The position numbers and the translations under genes were made by a program. The notes under the pieces are model-generated. The model was not told the origin of the DNA and did no database searches. It saw only the letters and a program-made list of their open reading frames with translations. DNA of 64,000 nucleotides, taken from Garcia nutans (Eukaryota > Streptophyta > Magnoliopsida > Malpighiales > Euphorbiaceae). Below, piece by piece: positions 21,234 through 33,189 of this stretch. Where the stretch lies: the NCBI GenBank assembly GCA_947685225.1, contig CANTUV010000037.1:29903001-29967000 (forward strand), written 5' to 3'. Positions within the stretch are counted from its first letter, which is position 1, and each line of letters opens with the position of its first letter.

Positions 21234-21606
21234 GATATGTAAATATTGTAGCAATTGTAAAATATTGTACAATAATGAAAAAAATACAATTTTCCTCTTT
21301 ACTGTAACTTTTTTTTTTCGTTACTGCACCACTTTCTTTTTTTTAATCACAGTACATCATAATTCACATTCACATCATTTTGCTAAACCAACTTTAATGT
21401 AGTAAAGGAAATTGTCACCAATTCCTTTCCTTATGCCATATGGTCTTATTCTTTCCCATCACCTTTTCATTTTTACTTTAGGAAAGGCTTATTTTCTTCT
21501 ATATAAATCACCTTTCATGACTATTTTAACACAGAAGCCAAAATACTTTTCCCTTTCAACGTGAAGACTCCCTTTAACAATTTTGATTCTCCTTCATTCA
21601 TCAACC
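21234..21606 (+). promoter_or_regulatory. Upstream region of DUF7745-like gene in E2, TATA at 21500
   Basis: TATATAAAT (21500-21508) precedes the ATG at 21607 by about 100 bp. The region also holds the 3' flank of the PMD gene and T-rich tracts. The TATA box is conserved in position in E1 and in motif in E3. Confidence 0.55.
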
Positions 21607-22748
21607 ATGACCAAACACCATTTAAAGAAGGTAAAAATTCTATTTAAGAATATGGATGGTATTCACTGGAAGCAAATTTCATGGTCAAAACTTGATGTTT
21701 TAAAATTTTTTCAAAATGTTAAATTGGACCTCTCCTTCTTGCATGCCGCGGCTTCCTTTTGGGATACGGATTCTAGGGTATTTAAAATTAATGGCTTTGA
21801 AATATGTCCCTTGATTGAAGAATTTGAGGCCATCCTTGGATATCCAAATAATCAACAAATGGCGTTACCCATATTGATTTCCAAAACCCAATAGAAGTGC
21901 AGACGTTATTTCAAATTCCAAAACCCGAAGTTCTTCGGTTGATGAAAGGTGAAAAAATTCTACTTGGCCCTTTGATTGATTTTTGTCTCTCTCATTTGGC
22001 CCCTACTAAGGCATGGGGATGCATGCTTTGTTTTTGCTTACTTGGCCAATTCTTACTTTTTTCTTCCGACGGCGATATTGATCCACAGGTATTGGACATT
22101 ATGGACCAAATGGAAGGAGGCTTGTTGCCGGTATCTGTGATCTTAGCCGAGACCTTACTCAGATTAGATCAACTTAAATCGGGATTGTCAAAGAGACGGA
22201 CTCCTCCATTGCTGCTTCAGGTAATTACCTAAACTGCCCTTTCGGGTCTTCAATTTAGGTTTTCTTTTTTCTTCTTTTCTTTATTGCTCTAATTTTTGCC
22301 TAGTCCGCCCATGTGGGATTTCGGAACTAGCGAGCTATCCTAATTTTTGCCTAAGCTGACCTTGCGGGTTTTCAACTTAGCAGACTTTTTCTTCTTCTTT
22401 TTTTTATTGCTCTAATTTTTGCCTAGTCCGCCCATGAGGGTTTTCGGAACTAGTGAGCTGTCCTAATTTTTTCCTAAGCTCTTTTTTTTTATTTCTTTCT
22501 TCACAGATTTGGCTTCAGGAGCGTCTTTGTTTGCTTGATACTCCATCCATGGATTTTGTCAGATACCTGCCACATCATCATTCTGCTAGGAAGCTACTCC
22601 ATCATGCTTCTTCATATGCTGACTGGGTTGACTGGATCCACTCACGCTCTGAAGTCAATATCCGTTGGTTGGTACCTTGGTGGAAAATTTCTCGTATCAC
22701 CATGCGGACATACTTGATGTATGTTCCACTTGCCGCTCTTCGTCAAGG
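21607..22748 (+). pseudogene. DUF7745-like gene, antisense within E2 (exon 1 and start of exon 2)
   Basis: Exon 1 (21607-22220): IHWKQISWSKLDVLKFFQNV, LDLSFLHAAASFWDTDSRVF, CPLIEEFEAILGYPNNQQ, AWGCMLCFCLLGQFLLFSSD, ILAETLLRLDQL. Donor CAG/GTAATT at 22220. Exon 2 starts at 22507 after TTCACAG: LQERLCLLDTPSMDFVRYLP, ASSYADWVDWIHSRSEVNIR, WLVPWWKIS. The exon is cut at 22753 by TkA and resumes at 33033. A single-base shift and TAG near 21892 break exon 1. The pattern LIEEFEAILGYP followed by ILAET resembles DUF7745 proteins; molecular role unknown. Confidence 0.78.
22221..22506 (+). repeat. Intron of the DUF7745-like gene with repeated units (E2)
   Basis: GT...CACAG intron containing two to three units of TTTTTGCCTAGTCCGCCCATG ... 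TTCGGAACTAGCGAGCT. Related units lie at 33420-33590 beyond the integrase end. Confidence 0.7.
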
Positions 22749-23112
22749 TACATTGTAACACCCCTATACCCCGTATACGCACACTACATACCACTGTATC
22801 CGTAATATACGTATACTGAGTATAGGAATGCTACAGTTTACAAAACATACAAATCATCCCTTTACAATAATATGAACAAATTTAAAACATTTTAGTTATC
22901 TTATAAAACACAGTAGATAAAATGTTTATTCAAAACGCAGCGGAAAATATAACAAACATTTATAAATACATATGAATCAAAACTCAAGTTTTACAAAACA
23001 TAAAATATATATATACATGTTTGGAAGTATGTCTTTGATCTTTAAGCCCCACTATCAACACTTCAAAATCTAGACTCTACTCGGCCTAGAGGAACTCTCC
23101 GGTTCTTCCCTG

Positions 23113-23156
23113 TCACCTGCGCGATGAACCACAATCGCGCTAAGCCAACAGCTTAG
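23113..23156 (-). promoter_or_regulatory. Double hairpin in TkA 3' LTR
   Basis: In minus sense: CTAAGC-TGTTG-GCTTAG, then GCGCGAT-8 nt-ATCGCGC, then AGGTGA. The 5' LTR copy at 30690-30740 differs by one base, making a seventh stem pair (CTAAGCC/GGCTTAG). Confidence 0.7.
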
Positions 23157-25323
23157 TGGTACAACCCATAATAATATTATGCTATGATGCAATGCCAATG
23201 TCACACAATCAAGTTTCATAAACAATTCATGAAGTAATACTCACAATTTCCACATCCATAAACATGTTAAAGCAAAGACAAGAATATATCTCATTATTCA
23301 TTTGTTTCCCCATTTATGAATCATATATAAACAAAGACAAGCATGGGCCCAAAAAGAATCTAATATATTATTCAAAGTTCAGAGTTACTGCTTTGGTCCA
23401 TAATCACAATCATCAAGCCCGTAGGTGATATATATATATATATATATCTCTATCCATGGATAGTGTAACAGACCCAGTCTCTTGGACCTCAACCCAGCTA
23501 AACTCGATGAGATCCTCAACCCGGCAAGACTGTTACTGTTTTTGAGTGTAATAGACCCAGTCTCTTCGACCTCAACCCGGATAAACCAGAGGAGATCCTC
23601 AACCCGGCAAGATTGTTACTGTTTTTGATGCTTACGACCCAGTCTTTTCACCTCAAAAACATCATATCATATTTCACATTTCTCAGTTGGAATCGGCTTA
23701 CGACCCGGTCTTTTCACCTATCCAGCGATTCATAGGCATGTCGCCAAACTCATAACTCTAAAAATTGAATAACATATTAAGCACACAATCATTTCATTTA
23801 TTGCTTTATCAATCTCTTTTCAATTCATTCCTCACTTCACTTCTCATAATCAAACTAGGCAATCATGCTCCAATTATATTTCATTTGCATTATCATAGCC
23901 AACAACAATGGCTTTATATCTCATCATATCTCAAATCACATTAAGGCAATTCATCATATCATCATACCTTTCACATATCATATTTCATATTTCATTGCAT
24001 CATCATATTCTTTATAATCTTTAACATACATTCCACAAAGTTCACATTATGTAAAACATAGCATTATTAATATGCAACAACAATGCAATAGATTACTTAA
24101 CACATTTACAACCAAATGTGTCAAGTTTCATAATCATATACATGTATGCAATAATATAGGGTTTGTACTTACCTCAAGGACAACTCACACCAATCTATAC
24201 TCTTCCTCTTCCAAGAATTCTTAACACTTAGGTTAGGGCAACTCAAACTCCTCACAACCTAAACCAAAAGGAATAATACACATGAGATAAAATAGATAAA
24301 ACCAACTAGGGCAACCTCTACACATGACACGCTCAACAACACGGGCGTGTCCCTGACCGTTCCCTAAACTCACAACACAAAAGCTTTGACACGCTCAGAA
24401 CCACGGACGTGTAATACATTCTGTCTCACAGAAACATTGACACGTCTAACAACACGGACGTGCTCATGGCCGTGTCAATTCTTCGACTACACAGTAGCTA
24501 TGACACGCTCAGTGACATGGGCGTGTCACTGCTCGTGTCACCCATCCAGGAACATAGAACCATTGACAAGCCTAAAGATTTGGTCTTGTTAATGGGCATG
24601 TCAGGCTAAAAATCCAGATTTCGGCAACAACAACACTACATCCAACAAACCACTTTCTTCCACCATTTCCCACTTCAAACCAACTTAGCTAAACACACCC
24701 AAAACCATAACAAACTTGCAAAAACACTAAAACAACTCAAAACATACATCAAACACAAATCATAATCATCACCACAAACCCCAAAACACAACCACAACAC
24801 TTTCACTTCCAACAAACATACTCTTTCCTTCAATTTAACCCCAAAATCCAAAATCAATTGAACCAAACACTCTTAAACACACCACAATCAAACAAACACA
24901 TATCAACCACAATCTCAACTCACAAACTCAAAGAAAATCAAAGAATCAAGTGGAAAACTTACCAAGGATGAAGAAACTCTTAAATTTCCAACTTGATCAC
25001 TAGAAAACTTCCTTCAATCTTGAGTATGAAAGATCAAATCTCTCTCTTGCTCTCTTACTATGGAGGACCGGCCAAACAAAGAAAAGAAAAGAAAAGAAAA
25101 GAAGAGGAATGTGAACCACGGAGAAGAAAGAAAGAAAGAAGAAAGCAAAGAAGACAAAGTCAAATTCTCACCCACTATCTCCTCAAAACCCTCTCCTCCA
25201 AGCATTTAATATTAAAATATTCTAAATATCTCCATCCACTTCCACTCACTCAAATTCCACTTAATTAACTTAATTAATTTAAAATCATTAACTAACCATC
25301 TTTTGACTTCACATTTTGACTTG

Positions 25324-25361
25324 TATATGTTGTATATATCACTATATATACAACATATACA
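25324..25361. promoter_or_regulatory. Inverted repeat at the presumed TkA promoter
   Basis: GTATATGTTGTATATA pairs perfectly with TATATACAACATATAC across a 6-nt centre. It occupies the TATA-containing part of U3, about 110 bp from the LTR start. The 5' LTR has the same at 32891-32928. Confidence 0.65.
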
Positions 25362-25460
25362 CTCTCTCTTCACTTCCTTTCTTTTTTCAATTAAACACAT
25401 ATACACTTAATCCAATTACAACAATTATTATACCAAACTTCTAGGGCATACTTTGGGATA

Positions 25461-27540
25461 TTACAGTTCTCCCCCTCTAAAAAGAAATTTCTTCCTCGAA
25501 ATTACCTGATTTGAAGTCTGAAACAGTTGAGGATACTGATCTCGCATAGCTTGCTCACTCTCCCAAGTTGCCTCTTCCTTTGCATGATTCTTCCAAAGAA
25601 CTTTCACCAATGGCACTTTCTTATTTCTCAACTCTTTCACTTCATGTGCCAAAATAGCAACTGGTTCTTCCTCAAAAGTCAGATCCGAACTCACCTCAAT
25701 AGATTCAACTGGTAAAACATGAGATGGATCTGATTTATACCTCTGCAACATAGAAACATGGAAGACATTATGGATTCTATCCAACTTAGGTGGCAAAGCA
25801 ATTCGATAAGCAACTGGTCCAACTCTTTCCAATACCTCGTAAGGTCCAATAAAACGAGGACTTAGCTTCTCTCTTCGACCAAATCTTAAAATCTTTTTCC
25901 AATGAGACACTTTCAAAAATACTTTATCTCCAAATCAAACTCTATGTATCTCCTCTTCAAATCTAAATAAGATTTCTGCCGATCTGAAACTGCTTTCAAC
26001 CGATCCCGAATTATCTTCACTTTCTCTTCCGTCTCTTTAATCAAATCAGGACCAACTAAATTGCCTTTTCCAAGTTCATTCCAACATAAAGGCATCCTAC
26101 ATCTTCTACCATACAATGCCTCAAATGGTGCCATACCAACACTGGATTGATGACTGTTGTTGTAAGCAAATTCCACAAGTGGCAAAAATCTGTCCCAACA
26201 TCCAAAAAAATCAATGACACAGCTTCTCAACATATCCTCTATAATCTGTATCACTCTTTCTGACTGCCCATCTGTGTGCGGATGAAAAGTAGTGCTAAAG
26301 TGCAATCGAGAACCCAAAGCACCATGCAAACTCTTCCAAAATCTCGAAGTAAACCGAGGATCTCGATTAGACACTAAAGAAATTGGGACTCCATGCAACT
26401 TCACTATCTCACTGATATACAGCTTAGCCAACCTCTCAAGAGAATAATCCATCCTAACTGGAAGAAAATGAGCTGTCTTCATCAACCGATCAACAATCAC
26501 CCAAATAGCATCATGCTTCTTCTGAGTCAATGGCAAACCAGACACAAAATCCATTGTCACTCTCTCCCATTTCCATTCAGGCACTGATAAAGGTTGAAGC
26601 AACCCTGTTGGAACTTGATGCTCAGCTTTCACCCTCTGACAAGTGAGACACTTGGATAAAAAATCCTTTATGTCTCTCTTCATACCTGACCACCAATAAT
26701 GCTGCTTCAAATCATGATACATCTTTGTACTTCCAGGATGCATAGCAAAAACTGACTGGTGTGCTTCCTCTAAAATAATCTTTTTCAAATTAGCATCATC
26801 AGGAACACACAACCTATCCTTGAACCAAAGGCTACCACCACTTCTTATATGAAAATCTCGGTTCTCCCCATTTTGGCAATCTGACACAATCTTCTGAATT
26901 TTCTCATCTACCAATTGAGCCTCTTTTATTTGATCCAACAATACCGATCTCAACTGCAACTGAGCCAACAATGCACCATCATCACCTGATTCAAAACTAA
27001 CATGCAATGCTCTCAACTCAACAAGCAACGAGAGCGAATACACAGTCAAGCCTGCCAAAGACTTCCGACTCAAGGCATCCGCAACAACATTCGCCTTACC
27101 AGGATGATAATCAATCAAATAGTCGTAGTCTTTGATTAGCTCTAACCATCGCCTCTGCCGAAGATTCAGCTCTCTCTGAACACCCAAATATTTCAAACTC
27201 TTATGATCCGTATAAATGAAACACTTCTCTCCATACAAGTAGTGTAGCCAAATCTTCAAAGCAAACACTATAGCTGCCAATTCCAAATCATGGGTTGGAT
27301 AATTGAGCTCATGCGGCTTCAACTGCCGAGAAGCATAAGCTACAACTTTACCCTCTTGCATCAAAACACAACCTAAACCATTATGTGAAGCATCACTATA
27401 AATCACATAAGGTTTATCTTCCACAGGCAAAGTAAGAACTGGAGCTTGAGTCAACATCTCTTTCAACTGTCAAAACTAGCTTGACATTGATCTGTCCACA
27501 CAAATCTAACTCCCTTCCAAAGCAATCTGGTGAGTGGAGT
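25461..27540 (-). pseudogene. pol: TkA RNase H, integrase and chromodomain
   Basis: From about 27466: RNase H (PYVIYSDASHNGLGCVLMQE, YTDHKSLKYL, NVVADALSRK), integrase zinc site (HPGSTKMYHDLKQHYWW ... CLTCQ) and catalytic core (VTMDFVSGLP; PISLVSNRDPRF, where TkB has VSDLDP, so the second acidic residue is D to N here; TDGQSERVIQ). A frameshift at about 25915 separates the tail: FIGPYEVLERVGPVAYRIAL, then a chromodomain (KVLWKNHAKEEATWESEQAM) that marks it as a chromovirus. The last codons run on through the polypurine tract to a TAA in the LTR's first bases. Near 27470 the join to RT is also out of frame. Confidence 0.92.
25466..25485 (-). other. Polypurine tract of TkA
   Basis: Minus strand TTTTTAGAGGGGGAGAAC lies directly before the 3' LTR's TGTAATATCC; TkB has the same tract at 60084-60100. 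Confidence 0.85.
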
Positions 27541-28559
27541 AGCTATCAAAGAAAAACCTTTCACAAAGTGTCGATAATAGCCTGCCAAACCCAGAAAACT
27601 TCTAACTTCAGTCACAGACTTTGGTGGACTCTAATTTAAAATAGCTTCAACTTTACTCGGATCAACTCTTATACCATCTGCTGAAACTATATGACCAAGA
27701 AAAGTCACTTGATCAAGCCAAAACTCACACTTCAACAGCTTAGCATACAATTGCTTCTCTCTCAAGATCTGCAATACAATCCGTAAATGCTTGTCATGCT
27801 CCTCTTCATTACGCGAATACACCAAAATATCATCAATAAAGACCACCATAAACTGATCCAGATAGGGCCTAAACACCCTATTCATCAAATCCATGAAAGC
27901 TGCAGGTGCATTCGTCAATCCAAAAGGCATCACCAAAAATGTCCATACCTTGTGCGAAAAGTTGTCTTAGGAACATCTTCAACTCTAACCCTCAACTGAT
28001 GGTACCCTGATCTCAAATCAATCTTGGAAAACACTGCTGCTCCCTTCAATTGATCAAAGAGATCATCAATCCTAGGCAAAGGATACTTATTCTTAATAGT
28101 CATCTTGTTCAATTGCCTATAATCGATGCATAATCTCAAAGTACCATCCTTCTTCTTCACAAACAAAACAGGAGCTCCCCACGGAGAAACACTAGGGCGA
28201 ATAAACCCTTTATCCAACAACTCCTGCAAGTGCACCTTCAACTCTCTCAACTCAGTAGGTGCCATTCGATAAGGAGTAATAGAGATGGGAGTGGTACCAG
28301 GCAACAACTCGATACCAAACTCAACCTCTCTCTCAGGGGGTAACCCTGGCAACTCCTCAGGAAACACATCTGAAAATTCTGCAACTGTGGTTATACTATC
28401 AAGTTGAGAACCCACTACTCTAGTATCCACAACATGAGCAAGATAAGCATCACACCCTTTTCTAATCAACCTTCTAGCTGTTACAGCTGATACAAACAAG
28501 GATGCAAGTTGTCTCTGCTCACCAGATACCATCACACTTCTACCACTACTGGTTCTCAA
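27541..28559 (-). pseudogene. pol: TkA reverse transcriptase
   Basis: Palm and fingers: TTPISITPYRMAPTELRELK, WGAPVLFVKKKDGTLRLCID, YRQLNKMTIKNKYPLPRIDD, then after a frameshift near 27935 the active site FIDDILVYSRNEEEH and CEFWLDQVTFLGHIVSADGI. The catalytic aspartates of FIDD are present. A TAG near 27631 (LN/SPP boundary) interrupts the linker to RNase H. The counterpart in TkB is continuous here. Confidence 0.93.
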
Positions 28560-28574
28560 GGTAACACACTTCTT

Positions 28575-29400
28575 TTAACAGTCTACCACAGCTCCATGCT
28601 TAGACAACCAATCCATGCCTAAGATCAAGTCATATTCCTTAAAAGGCATTTCAATTAAATCCCCAAGAAACTCCTCTCCTTGCATTACCACTGCACTCTC
28701 ACGATACACCTTACTCACCACAACACTATGTCCTAAAGGATTTGTCACCAAAACATCAAATCCTAAGGACTCTGAATGCAATTCAGACACAGGCAAAATA
28801 GATGCACTTATGTATGAATGAGTAGATCCTGGATCAATCAAACCAAGAACTAAAATGCCAAATAAAGAAAATGTACCCGCTATAACTACTGAAGCATCCG
28901 GCTGCCTCTGCATCACATATACTCTCTGAGAAGGTCCGGCCTCATCTGGCCTACTGCCTTCGGATGTAGAACCTCCTCTCTGACTAAACCCGGGTCGACC
29001 ACCTCTACTAAAACCTCTGTCCCCTCGACCACCTCTGCTAACAATAGGTCGAGAAGCTGCAGAATCTGCCTGTCTATGCTCCTGCATCTCAGGACACTCT
29101 CTAATGAAATGAGCTGGTGACCCACATCTAAAACATCCAGCTGATCCACCAACCTTCCAACAAACACCCCCATGGATCCTACCACAAAGCTCACATACAG
29201 GTGGAGTAGATCTCTGAATCACTGGAGTCGGAGCACTAGCTATTGAAACTATAGGTCTCGGCCTCTGCCTCTGATACTGAACTGACCTACCCGACTGTCT
29301 CTGGCTCCTACTGATTCTCGGAATAAAACTTCCTCGACCCCTCTTCATAGATGAAGATCCTGCCTCAAACTAGGATCTCCTTACTCTAGTCTCCTCCTCG
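28575..29400 (-). pseudogene. gag-pro: TkA gag C-terminus (zinc knuckle) and protease
   Basis: Open for 257 codons from 29348. Basic, Arg/Gly-rich linkers flank a CX2CX4HX4C knuckle (CFRCGSPAHFIREC). The aspartic protease follows: LGLIDPGSTHSYIS (D-P-G-S/T active-site form) and the ILGMDWL motif. A TAA right after VVDC (28575) replaces the following lysines. Confidence 0.92.
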
Positions 29401-30163
29401 GTAGCAGCTGCTGCAATACTCTGTGCTCTCTCAACACTTCTAGCTATGCAACTAGCTGAGAAAAATCTTGGTACCGAGAACCAGCAACAATGCACATAAT
29501 AGAGGGCTTCAATCCCTCCTCAAATCTTCTGCACCGATCAATTTCATCAGATATAATCCCACCGGCATAGTGACTCAACCGGATATACTCAATCTCATAT
29601 TCTGTCACTGTCCGGTTGTCTTGTCTCAAATTTAGAAATTCCATCTACTTAACATCTTTATACTCCCTCGGAGTATATTTCTGCTCAAACTCCCTCAGAA
29701 AATCACTATAAGATAATGTAGGTGGATCATCCATGGCATGAGGAACCGTCTTCCACCAGTCATAAGCATCTTTTTGCAATAAGGATCTAGCATAATCAAA
29801 TTTTTCTTCAGAAGTAGCGTGCAACTGGATAAATATCCTTTGCACTTTATCCAACCACTGCTCAGCCACTGCAGGATCTGTAGTGCCCAAGAAATCCTCA
29901 GCCCCATACTTCCTCAACTTACCATAATGTCTCACTGGCACTTGAGGCTGTGGTGGTGGTGGTGGTGGCTGCACTGGAGCTTTTCTCAATAGTTCTACCA
30001 TATGTCTTAACCACACTGACGAAACTTCATCAGCAACTGATCTCTCTGGCATAGAATCAGGTGCCTCACTAACTCTCTCAACCCTAGCTCCATCTCTACC
30101 CTCTTCAGCAGCTACACTCTCAGCACTACCTTCTACAGACTGACGTGACTGGGATGCCATCAC
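29401..30163 (-). pseudogene. gag: TkA gag N-terminus and capsid
   Basis: Starts with an ATG at 30160 (MASQSRQSVEGSAES). A proline-rich stretch precedes the gag core: GAEDFLGTTDPAVAEQWLDK, FDYARSLLQKDAYDWWKTV, DFLREFEQKYTPREYKDV. TAG at 29645 (lysine codon in the sister copies), then YIRLSHYAGGIISDEIDRCR; another frameshift near 29445. The counterpart in TkB is open throughout. Confidence 0.92.
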
Positions 30164-30311
30164 TACCTATATATGCAAATACAGCAGAATATACCTCATT
30201 AAAGATCAAAGACTGCCAATACCAAAATATGTATCTTATTTAAAAAAAACAATATTTTAAAACTCAAAATTTCCTTTTTCTTACATTTTACCTAGGTTGA
30301 GAATCTCAAAC

Positions 30312-30326
30312 CTAGGCTCTGATACC
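30312..30326 (-). other. Primer-binding site of TkA
   Basis: Minus strand TGGTATCAGAGCCTAGG, complementary to the initiator tRNA-Met 3' end, eight bases inside the 5' LTR's end. The sequence from 30164 to 30311 is the untranslated leader. Confidence 0.9.
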
Positions 30327-30334
30327 AAAACATT

Positions 30335-33032
30335 TGTAACACCCCTATACCCTGTATACGCACACTACATACCACTGTACCCGTAATATACGTATACTGA
30401 GTATAGGAATGCTACAGTTTACAAAACATACAAATCATCCCTTTACAATAATATGAATAAATTTAAAACATTTTAGTTATCTTATAAAACACAGTAGATA
30501 AAATGTTTATTCAAAACGCAGCGGAAAATATAACAAACATTTACAAGTACATATACATCAAAACTCAAGTTTTACAAAACATAAAATATATATATACATT
30601 TTTGGCAGTATGTCTTTGATCTTTAAGCCCCACTATCAACACTTCGAAATCTAGACTCTACTCGGCCTAGAGGAACTCTCCGGTTCTTCCCTGTCACCTG
30701 CGCGATGAACCACAATCGCGCTAAGCCAACGGCTTAGTGGTACAACCCACAATAATATTATGCTATGATGCAATGCCAATGTCACACAATCAAGTTTCAT
30801 AAACAATTCATGAAGTAATACTCACAATTTCCACATCCATAAACATGTTAAAGCAAAGACAAGCACATATCTCATTATTCATTTGTTTCCCCATTTATGA
30901 ATCATATATAAACAAAGACAAGCATGGGCCCAAAAAGAATCTAATATTTTATTCAAAGTTCAGAGTTACTGCTTTGGTTCATAATCACAATCATCAAGCC
31001 CGATATATATATATATATATCTCTATCCATGGATAGTGTAACAGACCCAGTCTCTTGGACCTCAACCCAGCTAAACTCGAGGAGATCCTCAACCCGGCAA
31101 GACTGTTACTATTTTTTAGTGTAATAGACCCAGTCTCTTGGACCTGAACCTGGATAAACCTGAGGAGATCCTCAACCCGGCAAGATTATTACTGTTTTTG
31201 AGGCTTACGACCCAGTCTTTTCACCCCAAAAACATCATATCATATTTCAAATTTCTCAGCTGGAATCGGCTTACGACCCGGTCTTTTCACCTATCCAGCG
31301 ATTCATAGGCATGCCGCCAAACTCAGAACTCTGAAAATTGAATAACATATTAAGCACACAATCATTTCATTTATTGCTTTATCAATCTCTTTTCAATTCA
31401 TTTCTCATTTCACTTCTCATAATCAAACTAGTCAATCATGCTCCAAATATATTTCATTTGCATTATCATAGCCAACAACAATGGCTTTATATCTCATCAT
31501 ATCTCAAATCACATTAAGGCAATTCATCATATCATCATACCTTTCACATATCATATTTCATATTTCATTGCATCATCATATTCTTTAGAATCTTTAACAT
31601 ACATTCCACAAAGTTCACATTATGTAAAACATAGCATTATTAATATGCAACAACAATGCAATAGATTACTTAACACATTTACAACCAAATGTGTCAAGTT
31701 TCATAATCATATACATGTATGCAATAATATAGGGTTTGTACTTACCTCAAGGACAACTCACACCAATCTATACTCTTCCTCTTCCAAGAATTATTAACAC
31801 TTAGGTTAGGGCAACTCAAACTCCTCACAACCTAAACCAAAAGGAATAATACACATGAGATAAAATAGATAAAACCAACTAGGGAAACATCTACACATGA
31901 CACGCTCAACAACACAGGCGTGTCCCTGACCGTGCCCTAAACTCACAACACAGAATCTTTGACACGTTCAGAACCACGGGCGTGTTACTGGACATTTAAT
32001 ACATTCTGTCTCACAGAAACATTGACACGTCCAACAACACGGACGTGCTCGTGGCCGTGTCAATTCTTCGACCACACAGTAGCTATGACACACTCAGTGA
32101 CATGGGCGTGTCACTGCTTGTGTCACCCATCCAGGAACACAGAACCATTGACACGCCTAAAGACCTGGTCGTGTTAATGGGTGTGACAATCCAAAAATCC
32201 AGATTCCGGCAACAACAACACTACATCCAACAAACCACTTTCTTCCACCATTTCCCACTTCAAACCAACTTAGCTAAACACACCTAAAACCATAACAAAC
32301 TTGAAAAAACACCAAAACAACTCAAAACATACATCAAACACAAATCATAATCATCACCACAAACCCCAAAACACAACCACAACACTTTCACTTCCAACAA
32401 ACATACTCTTTCCTTCAAATTAACCCCAAAATCCAAAATCAATTGAACCAAACACTCTTAAACACACCACAATCAAACAAACACATATCAACCACAATCT
32501 CAACTCACAAACTCAAAGAAAATCAAAGAATCAAGTGGAAAACTTACCAAGGATGAAGAAACTCTTAAATTTCCAACTTGATCACTAGAAAACTTCCTTC
32601 AATCTTGAGTATGAAAGATCAAATCTCTCTCTTGCTCTCTTACTATGAAGGACCGGCCAAACAAAGAAAAGAAAAGAAGAGGAAGGTGAACCACGAAGAA
32701 GAAAGAAGAAAGCAAATAAGACTAAGTCAAATTCTCACCCACTATCTCCTCAAAACCCTCTCCTCCAAGCATTTAATATTAAAATATTCTAAATATCTCC
32801 ATCCACTTCCACTCACTCAAATTCCACTTAATTAACTTAATTAATTTAAAATCATTAACTAACCATCTTTTGACTTCACATTTTGACTTGTATATGTTGT
32901 ATATATCACTATATATACAACATATACACTCTCTCTTCACTTCCTTTCTCTTTTCAATTAAACACATATACACTTAATCCAATTACAACAATTATTATAC
33001 CAAACTTCTATGGCATACTTTGGGATATTACA
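30335..33032 (-). repeat. 5' LTR of TkA (2698 bp)
   Basis: Near-identical partner of 22754-25465, with the same modules: tandem repeat slot (31036-31205), GACACG module (31895-32190), inverted repeat (32891-32928) and double hairpin (30690-30740). Small indels distinguish the pair, for example a shorter GAAAAGAAAAG tract near 32665-32710. Confidence 0.93.
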
Positions 33033-33189
33033 TACATGCTATGATCCTCGCCGACTTGGCCGTCAGTAAGGAGCTAAGCCTCGCGATTCTGACTTTACTC
33101 CCGACTTATACATACCTTATTTGACTGAAGCCTACTTGGATCGGCTGAGGCAAAGCTGGCCTGCACGTTACATTTTTCGACTACCATAG
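33033..33189 (+). pseudogene. End of DUF7745-like gene of E2, displaced by TkA
   Basis: After the TACAT duplication the exon continues CYDPRRLGRQ, TAA, then LTEAYLDRLRQSWPAR and RLP, ending at TAG 33187-33189. It aligns with 8256-8400 of E1, whose copy reads through the TAA position as tyrosine, so the stop is private to E2. Confidence 0.85.

Larger units (their letters stand above)
22754..25465 (-). repeat. 3' LTR of TkA (2712 bp)
   Basis: Plus reading starts TGTAACACCCC and ends GATATTACA. In minus sense: GCCCTAGAAGTTT block, perfect 16-bp-arm inverted repeat (25324-25361), splice donor, GACACG module (24325-24605), a second GTAAGTAC donor (about 24170), tandem repeat slot (23465-23640) and double hairpin (23113-23156). 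Short ORFs inside are not genes. Confidence 0.93.
22754..33032 (-). mobile_element. Complete Tekay-type chromovirus TkA (10,279 bp, TSD TACAT)
   Basis: Flanked by TACAT (22749-22753 and 33033-33037), inserted in exon 2 of E2's DUF7745-like gene. Minus-strand order: 5' LTR 30335-33032, initiator-Met-type primer-binding site, gag, protease, RT, RNase H, integrase, chromodomain, polypurine tract, 3' LTR 22754-25465. The two LTRs match closely by eye, with scattered substitutions and a few small indels, so insertion is fairly recent; yet gag-pol has several stops and frameshifts, so it was probably mobilised in trans. Confidence 0.93.

Noticed and set aside
23465..23640. Regular repeats resembling a CRISPR array
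   Set aside because: Repeats are long, few and inside an LTR of a plant retrotransposon; there are no spacers of constant length and no cas genes.
24386..24592. Short ORFs rich in Thr/Cys (also 31959-32287)
   Set aside because: They fall in the GACACG repeat module of the TkA LTRs, and differ between the two LTRs only as repeats do.
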